From Flavobacterium palustre (GTDB lineage: Bacteria > Bacteroidota > Bacteroidia > Flavobacteriales > Flavobacteriaceae), in the NCBI RefSeq assembly GCF_014639535.1, contig NZ_BMGA01000002.1, positions 124,001 to 188,000 of the forward strand: a stretch of 64,000 nucleotides of DNA. The letters run 5' to 3'. This document shows positions 55,484 through 64,000 of this stretch, piece by piece. The notes below the pieces were generated by a model that had not been told where the DNA came from, searched no databases, and saw nothing but the letters and a program-made list of their open reading frames with translations. Both the position numbers and the translations under genes were made by a program. Positions within the stretch are counted from its first letter, which is position 1. Each line of letters starts with the position of its first letter.

Positions 55484-56527
55484 ATGAAAAATCAAACGAA
55501 TCAGCCTTCTCCGGCAGTTATTATGCAAATTGGTTCCGGATTTTGGGCTTCTAAAATTTTACTTGCTGCAGTAAATTTTGAACTATTTACTCATTTGGCT
55601 AGAAAAGAAAGTATGTCTGCCAGGGAAATTAAGGACTTACTGAAATTGAATTGTACTGACAGGCATTTATTTGACTTTTTAGATGCTTTATTTTGTTTTG
55701 GTTTTTTAAAGCGTGATGGCTTTTTAGAAACAGCACAATATTCTAATAGTCTCGACACTGGAACTTTTTTGGACAAGGAAAAAACCAGTTATATGGGAGG
55801 AATGCTCGAAATGATGAACAATCGGCTTTATGGTTTTTGGGGTAATCTGGAAGAAGGTTTAAAAACGGGATTGGTTCAAAATGAAGCTAAAAATGGGGGA
55901 GAACCTATATTTGAGAGTTTGTACAAAGATCCGAAGTTGTTAAAAGGTTTTGTGAATGCTATGACGGGAATCCAAATAGGTAACTTCATGGCTTTGGCAC
56001 AGAAGTTTGATTTTTCAAAATACAAAACTTTTCTGGATGTGGGTGGTTCAGCGGGGATTTTATCTACGATGGTTGCCAAATACAATTCGAATATGAGTTG
56101 CACTACTTTTGATTTACCGGCAGTGGAAGCTATGGCTAATGAAACGATTCAAAAATTTGAAGTTTCTGCTCAGGTAAAGGCCGTTAGTGGTGATTTTTTT
56201 ACTGATTCATTCCCTAAAGCCGATGTAATTACAATGGGAAATATATTGCATGACTGGAATGAAGAAAATAAATTAATGCTGATGCAAAAAGCTTATGATG
56301 CTCTTCCCGATGGCGGCGTTTTTATTGCAATTGAATCAGTAATTGATAATGAAAGGAAACAAAATGTTTTTGGGCTAATGATGAGTCTTAATATGTTGAT
56401 TGAAACAGCTGATGGTTTTGATTATACATTTGATGATTTTAATAAATGGGCTAAACAAATAGGGTTTAAATCTACTTCATCATTAGGTTTGACAGGTCCT
56501 ACAAGTGCTGTAATTGCTTATAAATAA
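55484..56527 (+). CDS. O-methyltransferase family protein (SAM-dependent, Methyltransf_2 type)
   Basis: The 347-residue protein has an N-terminal dimerisation domain (winged helix-like, about 10-100) and a catalytic domain with FLDVGGSAGILSTMVAKY near residue 184, DVITMGNILHDWNEENK near 240 and GGVFIAIESVID. This is the plant-type/acetylserotonin O-methyltransferase layout. The substrate is unknown. It stands alone with a terminator downstream. Confidence 0.87.
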   Translation: MKNQTNQPSPAVIMQIGSGFWASKILLAAVNFELFTHLARKESMSAREIKDLLKLNCTDRHLFDFLDALFCFGFLKRDGFLETAQYSNSLDTGTFLDKEKTSYMGGMLEMMNNRLYGFWGNLEEGLKTGLVQNEAKNGGEPIFESLYKDPKLLKGFVNAMTGIQIGNFMALAQKFDFSKYKTFLDVGGSAGILSTMVAKYNSNMSCTTFDLPAVEAMANETIQKFEVSAQVKAVSGDFFTDSFPKADVITMGNILHDWNEENKLMLMQKAYDALPDGGVFIAIESVIDNERKQNVFGLMMSLNMLIETADGFDYTFDDFNKWAKQIGFKSTSSLGLTGPTSAVIAYK

Positions 56528-56547
56528 TGATAAAATATCAGAATCAA

Positions 56548-56587
56548 AAAAGCCATCTCGTTTTTTGGAACAAGATGGCTTTTTTTG
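56548..56587 (+). terminator. Intrinsic terminator of the methyltransferase gene
   Basis: AAAGCCATCT...AGATGGCTTTTTTT with matching inner arms GTT and AAC; T run follows. It also has an A run on the left, so may serve the convergent efflux operon. Confidence 0.8.
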
Positions 56588-56611
56588 AATAATAACTAAT
56601 TTTAAATAAGA

Positions 56612-58012
56612 TTACTGCCAACCTCCGCCTAAGGCTTTGTATAGCTGAATAATGGCTTTGTATTGCTGAAATTTATTGTCAACCAAACTCAATTCGGCAT
56701 TCAGAGCATCGTTTTTAGAGGTCAGCACTTCCAGATAATTGGCTAAACCATAAGTCAGTAATTCATCCGAAAAGTTAGCCGCTTTTTTTAACGCATCAAC
56801 TTGTTTTTCGCGAACAGTGATTTTGTAGGTTTCATTATTGTACTGTGCCAGTGCATCCGAAACTTCTTTTCCTGCCGTTAAAAGCGATTGTTCAAACTGG
56901 ATATAGGCTTTTTCCTGATTGGCTTTGGCAATTTCGTATTTGGTTTTTAACTGCCTCTGATTGAAAACAGGCTGTGTCAAACCGGTAATAATATTGGCAA
57001 AAATAGAATTAGCACTAAACCATTCGTTGAGATGAATAGTTTGTAATCCGCCGGTAGCCGTGATTTTAAACGATGGATAAAAACCGCTTTTAGCAACGTT
57101 TGTCAGCTCAAAATTGTTGATTAAATTGTATTCGGCAGCAATTACATCAGGACGGTTGCGCAATAAATTTGCGGGAACGCCAAGGGTAATTTGAGGCTGG
57201 ATTTTTTGCGATTCAAAAGTGCTGCGTTCTATTTTTTTAGAAGCTTCGCCTAAAAGAATATTCAGGGTGTTTTCCAGCAAAATAGCGTTGTTTTTCAAGT
57301 CGGCAATAATCAACAGCGTGGCATATTTTTGCGCCTCGGTTTGTTTAACACCTACTTCGGTCACGTTTCCGGATTTTTTAAGTTGTTTGATGGTTTCAAC
57401 ACTTTGCTCCCGGTTAATTAAGGTAGCTTCGGCCACTTTTATTTGCGAATCAATAGCCATCAACTGGTAATAAGTGGTCGCAATCGAAGCAATTAATTGG
57501 GTTTTTATAGCTTGATTAGCGGCAGAAGTCTGTAAAAAAGCAGCATTGGTTGCTCTTTTATTGCTTCGTATTTTGCCCCAAATATCGGCTTCCCAGGACA
57601 AAGTTCCGGTTAGTTGGTACTGATCGGTACTTCGGTTTTGTACAATCGCACCAAACTGACTGTTTTTTGACAATTCCTGATGTGTCCAGTCGGCTCCGGC
57701 AGAAAGAGTGGGGAAGTAGCCCGCTTTTCCTTGTTTCATGGTAGCCTCGGCAGCAGCCAGATTTTGCATGGCGATTCTGATATCCAAGTTGTTGGTCAGT
57801 CCTTTTTTGATGTAGCCCTGCAAAAGCGGATCGGTAAAAATTTTGTCCCAGGATACATTAGCAAATGAAATAGTGTCGGTTGACACTACTTCATTGCGAT
57901 ACAAATCGGCTGTTTTAAATTCCGGCCTTTTATAGTCTTTGGCTACAAAGCAGGATTGCAATACGGCCGCAGTTACCGCTAATAGAGCGATTTTATAGAT
58001 ATTATTTTTCAT
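56612..58012 (-). CDS. Outer membrane efflux protein, RND-type (TolC/OprM-like lipoprotein)
   Basis: The 466-residue protein starts with a lipoprotein signal ending LQSCF. It has the internal OEP repeats (YQLTGTLSWEADIWGKIRSN, RPDVIAAEYNLIN, YLEVLTSKNDALNAELSLVD) of the NodT/OprM type. It is the exit duct of a tripartite pump. It overlaps the RND gene by 11 bases and is the last gene of the operon. Confidence 0.93.
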   Translation of the reverse strand: MKNNIYKIALLAVTAAVLQSCFVAKDYKRPEFKTADLYRNEVVSTDTISFANVSWDKIFTDPLLQGYIKKGLTNNLDIRIAMQNLAAAEATMKQGKAGYFPTLSAGADWTHQELSKNSQFGAIVQNRSTDQYQLTGTLSWEADIWGKIRSNKRATNAAFLQTSAANQAIKTQLIASIATTYYQLMAIDSQIKVAEATLINREQSVETIKQLKKSGNVTEVGVKQTEAQKYATLLIIADLKNNAILLENTLNILLGEASKKIERSTFESQKIQPQITLGVPANLLRNRPDVIAAEYNLINNFELTNVAKSGFYPSFKITATGGLQTIHLNEWFSANSIFANIITGLTQPVFNQRQLKTKYEIAKANQEKAYIQFEQSLLTAGKEVSDALAQYNNETYKITVREKQVDALKKAANFSDELLTYGLANYLEVLTSKNDALNAELSLVDNKFQQYKAIIQLYKALGGGWQ

Positions 58013-61000
58013 TTTCTTCTTCTAAAGATTCAATATTAGATTCATCAACCGGAATTGGAAGTGGTTTTGTCGAAATTTTTTCCTGTAAATTTTGGAAAAC
58101 AATAAACAAAATCGGAATTACAAATACTCCCAGAATAGTACCTACAAGCATTCCTCCAATAGCTCCCGTTCCAATGGCTTTGTTTCCTACAGCACCGGCT
58201 CCTTTGGCCAACATTAATGGCAATAATCCAAGGATAAAGGCGAAAGAAGTCATCAAAATAGGACGTAAACGCGCTACAGCACCCTGTACAGCCGCCTGCG
58301 AAATACTCAAACCTTTTCTTCTGGCATCGGCAGCAAATTCGACGATCAAAATGGCATTTTTGGCGAGTAATCCAATAAGCATAATGAGTGTAATTTGAAG
58401 GTAAATAGTATTACTTAATTTGAACAAATAAGCAAAAATAAAGGTTCCCGCTAAACCAACCGGTAATGATAATAATACGGCGAAAGGAAGAATGTAACTT
58501 TCGTATTGGGCTGCCAATAAGAAATAAACAAACACCAGACACAATAAGAAAATGTATAAGGTTTGTCCTCCTGCACTAATTTCTTCACGGGTCATTCCTG
58601 AGAATTCGTATCCGTAACCTAAAGGTAAATTTTGAGCCGCAACTTCTTCAATTGCTTTAATGGCATCACCTGAGCTGTATCCTTCTTTTGGTGCTCCGGT
58701 AATTTTTACCGAAGTAAACAAATTAAAACGCTCAATAGCCTGTGGACCAAATACCTTTTCTAATTTTACATATTCAGAAATAGGTGCCATTTGTCCGCTG
58801 CTGTTTCGAACCAAAACTTTGTTTAAAGATTCTGGATCGGTTCTAAACTGAGGTTCGGATTGGTACATCACACGGTATTGTTTTCCGAATTTATTGAAAT
58901 TGGAAGCGTAAACACCACCGTAATAACCTTGCATTGTTCCTAAAATATCCGTAACGCTAAGTCCTGATTTTTTGATGGCTGCTACATTCAAATCAATTCG
59001 GTATTGCGGGAAATTAGGCGAAAATGAAGTAGCGGCATACTGAATTTCGGGACGACTGTTTAAAGCTGCCAAAAATTGACTGTTTACAGTACTTAATTCC
59101 TGAATTGTTCCTCCTTTTTGATCCTGTAATTGGAATTCGAAACCATTAGAATAACCAAAACCAACCAAAGTAGGACGTGCAAAAAACAATACTTTGGCGT
59201 CTTTAACAACTGCAGCACGCTTGAATAATTCCTGTACAACAGCGGTAATCTCCTGATTTGCATTTTTACGTTCGGCCCATGGTTTTAATTTTACAATTAC
59301 CATTCCGTAGTTACTTCCTGTTCCACTAATCAGACTTCGACCTGAAATACGCAGTACTTCCTGAATTTCAGGCATGTCTTTTACCTGATTTTCAATTTGG
59401 ATTAATACTTTTTCTGTTTTTTCCAATGAAGTTCCAGGTGCTAAAGAAACATCCGACAGAATGGCTCCGGTATCTTCACTAGGTACAAACGCTTTTGGTG
59501 TAGTAGTAGTCAATAAGATAAAAAGTCCTGCAAAAACGGCAATTCCTAAGAATGCGAGCCATTTTCGTTTTACTAAAAATTCAATCGCTCTTTTGTATTT
59601 TGAAGTTGTAGAATCAAATCCGGCATTGAAAGCGGTATAAAAACGATCTAAAAATCCTTTGTTACTTTTTTCTCCGTGATTTTTTAAGAAAATAGCACAC
59701 AAAGCCGGCGATAATGTCAAGGCGTTAATTGCCGAAAGTACAATAGCAATGGCTAAAGTCAATCCGAATTGTTTGTAGAATACTCCGGCAGAACCACTAA
59801 TAAAAGAAACCGGAATAAATACCGCCGACATTACCAGGGTAATCGAAATAATAGCACTACTGATATCGCCCATAGCACTATGAGTCGCTTTTTTAGGATC
59901 GTGTTCACCGGCTTCCATTTTGGCATGAACGGCTTCGACAACCACAATGGCATCATCGACCACAATACCAACGGCTAACACCAATGCAAAAAGAGTCAGT
60001 AAGTTAATCGTAAATCCAAACAAACTCAGGAAAAAGAAGGTTCCGATAATAGCTACCGGAACAGAAATAGCCGGAATTAATGTAGATCTCCAATCTTGTA
60101 AGAAGATGAAAACAACAAGGAATACTAATATAAAGGCTTCTATTAAAGTGTGAATTACTTTAGATATTGATTCTTCGAGAAAATCATTAGCATTAATTAA
60201 GGTAGTGTATTTAACTCCTTTCGGGAAATTTACTACCGACTGATCCATTACTTTCAATGAGCCTTCAATCACTTCCTGTGCATTAGATCCTGCGGTTTGC
60301 GCAATAGCAATTGCTATTGACTGATTGCCGTTAGTAAACGATTTGCTGGCATAATTTACTGCTCCGAGTTCGATTCTGGCTACATCGCCTAATTTTAGTA
60401 CTTCACCGCTTGGAGTAGAACGCACGATAATTTCTTCAAACTCTTTGGTGCTTTGCAAACGTCCTTTGTATTTTAAGGTATATTGAAAAGACTGGTCGCC
60501 GCTTTCTCCTAGTTGCCCCGGTGCCGCTTCAATATTTTGTTCAGCTAATAAGGCTGAAATATCCGACGGTACTAAGCCGTAAGCACCCATTACATCAGGC
60601 TTCAGCCAGATACGCATGGAATAATCCCTTTGACCAAATATCATTGCTTCTCCAACTCCCGGAACACGCTTGATTTTGGGTAAAATATTGATGTTGGCGT
60701 AGTTTTGAAGAAAAGTAATATCATAATCCGGATTTTCACTGTATAGTGACAAAATCAGGATGTTATCACTTTGTTTTTTGGATGTGGTAACCCCGGCTTT
60801 TGTTACTTCCTGCGGTAATAATGAGGCAGCACGTGCCACACGATTTTGCACATTTACTGCCGCTAAATCAGGATTAGTTCCTAATTTGAAAAAGATGTTA
60901 ATTGATGCTGAACCATCATTATTAGAGGTAGAAGTCATATAAGTCATGTCTTCTACACCGTTGATTTGTTCTTCTAAAGGAATAACTACCGAGTTCATTA

Positions 61001-61169
61001 CTACTTCGGCACTGGCCCCTTGATAATTAGCAGATACGGTTACGGTAGGAGGTGCAATTTCGGGATATTGTGAAACGGGAAGAGAAATCAACCCTAATAT
61101 TCCCAGTATGACAATGATAATAGAAATTACCGTTGACAATACGGGTCTGTCAATGAATTTTGAAAACAT
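58002..61169 (-). CDS. RND multidrug efflux pump, HAE1 (AcrB/MexB-like) family
   Basis: The 1055-residue protein has the full RND build: two sets of six membrane segments and two large periplasmic loops. Motifs are FSKFIDRPVLSTVISI at the start, AVGIVVDDAIVVVEAVHAKM near residue 395 (TM4 Asp-Asp), PVGLAGTFIFAYLF and GLLAKNAILIVEFA in TM10. It exports drugs or other amphiphiles using proton flux. It forms an operon with the adaptor and outer membrane protein. The substrate range is not visible. Confidence 0.95.
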   Translation of the reverse strand: MFSKFIDRPVLSTVISIIIVILGILGLISLPVSQYPEIAPPTVTVSANYQGASAEVVMNSVVIPLEEQINGVEDMTYMTSTSNNDGSASINIFFKLGTNPDLAAVNVQNRVARAASLLPQEVTKAGVTTSKKQSDNILILSLYSENPDYDITFLQNYANINILPKIKRVPGVGEAMIFGQRDYSMRIWLKPDVMGAYGLVPSDISALLAEQNIEAAPGQLGESGDQSFQYTLKYKGRLQSTKEFEEIIVRSTPSGEVLKLGDVARIELGAVNYASKSFTNGNQSIAIAIAQTAGSNAQEVIEGSLKVMDQSVVNFPKGVKYTTLINANDFLEESISKVIHTLIEAFILVFLVVFIFLQDWRSTLIPAISVPVAIIGTFFFLSLFGFTINLLTLFALVLAVGIVVDDAIVVVEAVHAKMEAGEHDPKKATHSAMGDISSAIISITLVMSAVFIPVSFISGSAGVFYKQFGLTLAIAIVLSAINALTLSPALCAIFLKNHGEKSNKGFLDRFYTAFNAGFDSTTSKYKRAIEFLVKRKWLAFLGIAVFAGLFILLTTTTPKAFVPSEDTGAILSDVSLAPGTSLEKTEKVLIQIENQVKDMPEIQEVLRISGRSLISGTGSNYGMVIVKLKPWAERKNANQEITAVVQELFKRAAVVKDAKVLFFARPTLVGFGYSNGFEFQLQDQKGGTIQELSTVNSQFLAALNSRPEIQYAATSFSPNFPQYRIDLNVAAIKKSGLSVTDILGTMQGYYGGVYASNFNKFGKQYRVMYQSEPQFRTDPESLNKVLVRNSSGQMAPISEYVKLEKVFGPQAIERFNLFTSVKITGAPKEGYSSGDAIKAIEEVAAQNLPLGYGYEFSGMTREEISAGGQTLYIFLLCLVFVYFLLAAQYESYILPFAVLLSLPVGLAGTFIFAYLFKLSNTIYLQITLIMLIGLLAKNAILIVEFAADARRKGLSISQAAVQGAVARLRPILMTSFAFILGLLPLMLAKGAGAVGNKAIGTGAIGGMLVGTILGVFVIPILFIVFQNLQEKISTKPLPIPVDESNIESLEEENEK

Positions 61170-61187
61170 ACTGTATTTTATTCGATG

Positions 61188-62300
61188 TTAGTTAATGGCT
61201 TTTTTATCAGCAGAAATGATGGTTGCATAATCTACTAATTCCGGTTTTATTGCTGTTCCTTCGGCAACAATTCCCACACCTTCAATAAGAATTTTATTGG
61301 TGCTGTCTAATCCTTTATCCACTACAAAATATTGTCCTCCTGGTACAGCACGTACTTCAACGGGAACAAATTTTACTTTGTTGTCTTTGTCAGCAACCAG
61401 TACAATTCGTTTGTCCTGCATTTCTAAAGTAGCATTTTGCGGAATTAAAATTACATCTTTTAAATTGGTTGGAATCTGGATGGTTCCGCTTCCGCCGGAG
61501 CGCAATACTTTATTGGCATTAGGGAAACTGGCTCTTACGTTAAACGAACCTGTTTGTGTATTAGCCTGTCCGCTAAAAGTTTCGATTTTTCCTTTTAAAT
61601 CGTATTGCATTCCGTTGCTCAGAATCAAATTTACCGCAGGCATTTTAGTGATTTTTTCCTGAAACGTTTTTCCGGCTGTTTGCATAGTAATGTCTAATTG
61701 CTGTTTTTCGTTCATTGAAAAATAAGCATAAATGGTACTTACATCCGAAATTCGGGTTAGAGGTTCGGCAGTTTGACTGCTTACATAACTTCCCAGTCTT
61801 AAAGGCAAAGTTCCTACGATTCCGTTTACCGGACTTTTAATTGTAGCATAATTAATGCGTTCCAGAATACTTTGATACGTACTTTTGGCACTGGCTAAAT
61901 TAGCTTTGGCTGTTTCCAGTTGGACATCGCTGATAATGTTGCGCTCTACCAATGGTTTTAAACGATTTACTTCTACCTGAGCAGCAGCTACTTTTGCTTT
62001 TGCGGCGGCAGCTTCCTGATTAGCGGTTTGGGTTTCCAGTTTAAAAAGCAATTGTCCTTTTTTGACTTCCTGACCTTCCTGAACGTATATTTTTTCGATA
62101 TAACCATCTACTTTGGCACGAATATCTATATCAGTGATACCCTCTAAAGTTGCAGGATATTCGGCTAATAAAGTAGTATTCGATTTTTCTATTTGAATTA
62201 CTTTGTACGGAATTACAGTTGGTGCTGCTGCCTGTTCTTCTTTTTTTCCACAAGCTGCTAAGAGCAGGGCACTTATAAGGGTTAATGAAAGTTTTTTCAT
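61188..62300 (-). CDS. RND efflux periplasmic adaptor (membrane fusion lipoprotein)
   Basis: The 370-residue protein has a lipoprotein signal (LLAACGKK), then barrel-sandwich lipoyl halves (VDGYIEKIYVQEGQEVKKGQLLFKLE near 65, IKSPVNGIVGTLPLRLG near 150) around a helical hairpin rich in Ala/Glu. It links the pump to the outer membrane channel. It follows the regulator by nine bases and precedes the RND gene by 18 bases. Confidence 0.94.
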   Translation of the reverse strand: MKKLSLTLISALLLAACGKKEEQAAAPTVIPYKVIQIEKSNTTLLAEYPATLEGITDIDIRAKVDGYIEKIYVQEGQEVKKGQLLFKLETQTANQEAAAAKAKVAAAQVEVNRLKPLVERNIISDVQLETAKANLASAKSTYQSILERINYATIKSPVNGIVGTLPLRLGSYVSSQTAEPLTRISDVSTIYAYFSMNEKQQLDITMQTAGKTFQEKITKMPAVNLILSNGMQYDLKGKIETFSGQANTQTGSFNVRASFPNANKVLRSGGSGTIQIPTNLKDVILIPQNATLEMQDKRIVLVADKDNKVKFVPVEVRAVPGGQYFVVDKGLDSTNKILIEGVGIVAEGTAIKPELVDYATIISADKKAIN

Positions 62301-62309
62301 TGAGACTAA

Positions 62310-62804
62310 TTATTTATTATTGTTGTTATTAATTTCTATTTTTTTGAACTCGTTGATTGTTTTAGAAAACACTTTTCCAACTTCTATAATATGGGTTCTG
62401 TAGGCTTTTACATTTTCTAAATTGCATTTTTCTTCAGGACAGGAAGCGGTAACTTCTCTGTAATTGACTAGTCGGTCAATGATGAGCATTTCAGAATCAA
62501 TGAGTTTGATGATATTGCTGAGACGTTCACTTAAATTGGCTGGTTTAAAATATTTCTTGCGATCTCCTGATTTAGTGAAATAAGATATTTTTTCCATTTT
62601 TAAGAGTAAGTTCAGATTAGTGGAAATTGAACTTTTGCTGGCACCGAGTTTTTCGACTAAAGATTCAAATGTGAGTCCTGTTTTGCATCCGTCAATAATT
62701 AGTGTCCCTAATATTCGTGCTGCAAGTGGCGAAATGTTATAGAGTTTTTCGAAATAATTCCCGTACAATTCTATAATTTCTTCTCTTTCTTTTTTAATGT
62801 CCAT
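62310..62804 (-). CDS. GbsR/MarR-like transcriptional regulator of the efflux operon
   Basis: The 164-residue protein has a winged-helix domain: ISPLAARILGTLIIDG near residue 24, TFESLVEKLGASKSSISTNLNLLLKMEKI (recognition helix SKSSIST) and YFTKSGDRKKYFKPA as wing. This is the GbsR-type MarR layout. The C-terminal helices include a CPEEKCN pair. It is the first gene of the regulator-adaptor-pump-channel operon. A 24-bp inverted repeat in its upstream region is a likely operator, so it probably represses itself and the pump. The ligand is unknown. Confidence 0.85.
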   Translation of the reverse strand: MDIKKEREEIIELYGNYFEKLYNISPLAARILGTLIIDGCKTGLTFESLVEKLGASKSSISTNLNLLLKMEKISYFTKSGDRKKYFKPANLSERLSNIIKLIDSEMLIIDRLVNYREVTASCPEEKCNLENVKAYRTHIIEVGKVFSKTINEFKKIEINNNNNK

Positions 62805-62828
62805 GACAATTTTTTTGCAAATTTAGAG

Positions 62829-62860
62829 TTAGTTCGCAAAATACCGAACTAACCGAACTT
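62829..62860 (-). promoter_or_regulatory. Likely operator of the efflux-operon regulator
   Basis: TTAGTTCG (62829-62836) and CGAACTAA (62845-62852) are perfect 8-bp inverted arms with 8 bases between. A third half-site CCGAACTT follows at 62853. On the minus strand they lie just upstream of TAAATTTG (62825-62818), a TAnnTTTG box, and would cover the -33 to -7 spacer. Confidence 0.6.
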
Positions 62861-63034
62861 AATTTTGTGTTAATTTTTAGTAAACATTATTTCTGTGATT
62901 TACAATTCGTTCAGTTAAAACAATCAAAATCAATTGGTAAGCAGTTTTATTTATAAAAAGAATTAGTTCTGAAAAAATGCTTAATATTGGAAACGAATAA
63001 TTTAGAATTGTTAACCAAGTCAATACATTTAACC

Positions 63035-63826
63035 ATGAAATTTAAAATTTTGAAGCAATCGTTTTTATTGATTCTCTTATTTTCTGTCGCAACTGTGGCT
63101 CAGCATAAATTTGTGAATACTCCGCCGGAAGTTTCTCCAATGCCTATGAAACCCGAAATGACTGAAATTTGGGAGCCTGAAGTAAAAATAGTTACAGCGG
63201 CTAAAATTTCCGGTAATGCACCTTCGGACGCAATGATCCTGTTTGACGGGAAAAATTTAGATCAGTGGGTGAGTAAAAAAGATACGAATAAGCCTGCAGC
63301 ATGGAAAATTGTTCCCGGCGATTATATGGAAGTTGTTCCCGGTTCGGGTGATATTCAAACAAAAATGGTATTTGGAGATTGTCAGTTGCATTTGGAATGG
63401 AGCACACCTGACGAAGTTGTAGATGGAGGACAGGCAAGGGGAAACAGCGGTGTGTTTTTTCAAAACAGATATGAATTGCAAATTTTAGACTCTTATAATA
63501 ACCGAACCTACAGAAATGGTCAGGCAGGTAGTATTTATAAGGATCATGCGCCATTAGTAAATGCTGTAAAATCACCATTGGAGTGGAATGTTTATGATGT
63601 TATTTATACAGCGCCACGATTTAAAGCTGATGGCAGAATCGATGCTCCTGCCAGAATTACTGTTTTTCTAAATGGTGTTTTGATACAAAATAATGCAACG
63701 ATAAATGGCTTAACACTTTATACAGGTTTGCATAATTATCCATCTTCTCATGGGGATGATGTTATTTCGCTTCAGGATCACGGAACTAAAAATCAATTCA
63801 GAAATATCTGGATTAGAAAACTTTAA
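63035..63826 (+). CDS. DUF1080 / 3-keto-disaccharide hydrolase family protein
   Basis: From the ATG at 63035 the protein is 263 residues with a signal peptide (MKFKILKQSFLLILLFSVATVAQ); a TTG start 48 bases upstream is rejected. The domain of the DUF1080 family shows ILFDGKNLDQWVSK near residue 70, GNSGVFFQNRYELQILDSY near 130, and GLHNYPSSHGDDVISLQDHG and IRKL at the end. Members act on sugars in the periplasm. It is monocistronic in this window. Substrate is inferred from the family only. Confidence 0.88.
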   Translation: MKFKILKQSFLLILLFSVATVAQHKFVNTPPEVSPMPMKPEMTEIWEPEVKIVTAAKISGNAPSDAMILFDGKNLDQWVSKKDTNKPAAWKIVPGDYMEVVPGSGDIQTKMVFGDCQLHLEWSTPDEVVDGGQARGNSGVFFQNRYELQILDSYNNRTYRNGQAGSIYKDHAPLVNAVKSPLEWNVYDVIYTAPRFKADGRIDAPARITVFLNGVLIQNNATINGLTLYTGLHNYPSSHGDDVISLQDHGTKNQFRNIWIRKL

Positions 63827-63921
63827 AAAGAATGTCAAAAAGTATCTTAGAAAAGCATTTTCTGGTTTGATAAAGCCAAATCAGAATAAGTATTTTTACT
63901 GGTTTTAAAATCTAATTTACT

Positions 63922-63929
63922 TATATTTG
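63922..63929 (+). promoter_or_regulatory. -7 box before the HD-domain gene
   Basis: TATATTTG lies 23 bases before the GTG start at 63952. The -33 element is not clear. Confidence 0.5.
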
Positions 63930-63951
63930 TCAACCTAAAATTCAAGTTCTA

Positions 63952-64000
63952 GTGACGCAAATCAATAAGCTTAAAATATTCAACGATCCTATATATGGAT
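63952..64000 (+). CDS. HD-domain (dNTPase-like) protein, only the first 16 codons in the window
   Basis: A GTG start at 63952 begins an ORF that reads MTQINKLKIFNDPIYG before the window ends. This opening is like that of flavobacterial HD superfamily phosphohydrolases (KIFNDPIYGF). The 49 bases are too short to prove the family. GTG is chosen because the phrase starts directly with the conserved part. Confidence 0.55.
   Translation, partial: MTQINKLKIFNDPIYG

Noticed and set aside
1-64000. CRISPR arrays, tRNA genes, insertion sequences or prophage
   Set aside because: No regular spaced repeats, cloverleaf sequences or transposase motifs were seen by eye in any gap.

Overview
The window reads as a stretch of a low-GC Bacteroidetes chromosome, most likely Flavobacterium or a close relative. 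Reasons: promoters of the TTG-N19-TAnnTTTG type (clearest before the SRP RNA), almost no Shine-Dalgarno sequences, a PorX-type regulator of type IX secretion, an OMF/RND/adaptor efflux operon controlled by a GbsR/MarR-like protein, and dispersed repeats typical of flavobacterial intergenic DNA. No tRNA, rRNA, insertion sequence, phage gene or CRISPR array was found. Most of the window is core chromosome with single accessory genes between housekeeping operons.

Layout. 1-8.7 kb: a partial glutaminyl cyclase gene, the SRP RNA (ffs), a short-chain dehydrogenase, transaldolase, fumarylacetoacetase, glyA, a MiaE-like tRNA hydroxylase, guaC, a GNAT acetyltransferase and a small exported protein. 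9-12.3 kb: a TlpA-like thioredoxin lipoprotein-type protein, a REPIN-like palindromic element and a stand-alone SIR2-domain protein that is a candidate defence gene. 12.4-17.6 kb: the threonine operon thrA-thrB-thrC on the minus strand, preceded by a previously unmarked 28-codon leader ORF with five consecutive Thr codons. 17.8-26.3 kb: a fold-back repeat, a DUF47/Pit phosphate transport pair, a permease, a RimB-RimK type fusion, an orphan cyclase-like gene lying between two identical 37-bp hairpins, and clpC. 26.5-39.1 kb: gyrA, a TPR protein, an ABC ATPase, patatin, thioesterase, transglutaminase-like and beta-lactamase-like genes, two small conserved proteins, and dnaK. 39.2-52.8 kb: a composite fold-back, corA, pta-ackA, an AI-2E family permease, a DCC protein, mutS2 without Smr, ung, alanine dehydrogenase, tsaE and porX. 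53-64 kb: a DUF262-HNH nuclease gene broken at a T9 tract, a GyrI-like protein, a methyltransferase, the efflux operon with its regulator, a DUF1080 protein and the first codons of an HD-domain protein.

How it fits together. Central metabolism is represented by pta-ackA (acetate), glyA (one-carbon), guaC (purine salvage), fahA (tyrosine breakdown) and thrABC. Stress functions are clpC and dnaK; their upstream regions share the 11-mer TGTCAGCTAAT, and dnaK also has a sigma-54-like -24/-12 promoter behind several TGTCA half-sites. Three single accessory genes (SIR2, cyclase-like, DUF262-HNH) could be defence or signalling islands. Each carries an odd feature: cassette-like flanks, flanking direct repeats, and a homopolymer frameshift respectively.

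All functional calls are from reading translated sequence and motifs; no database search was run.
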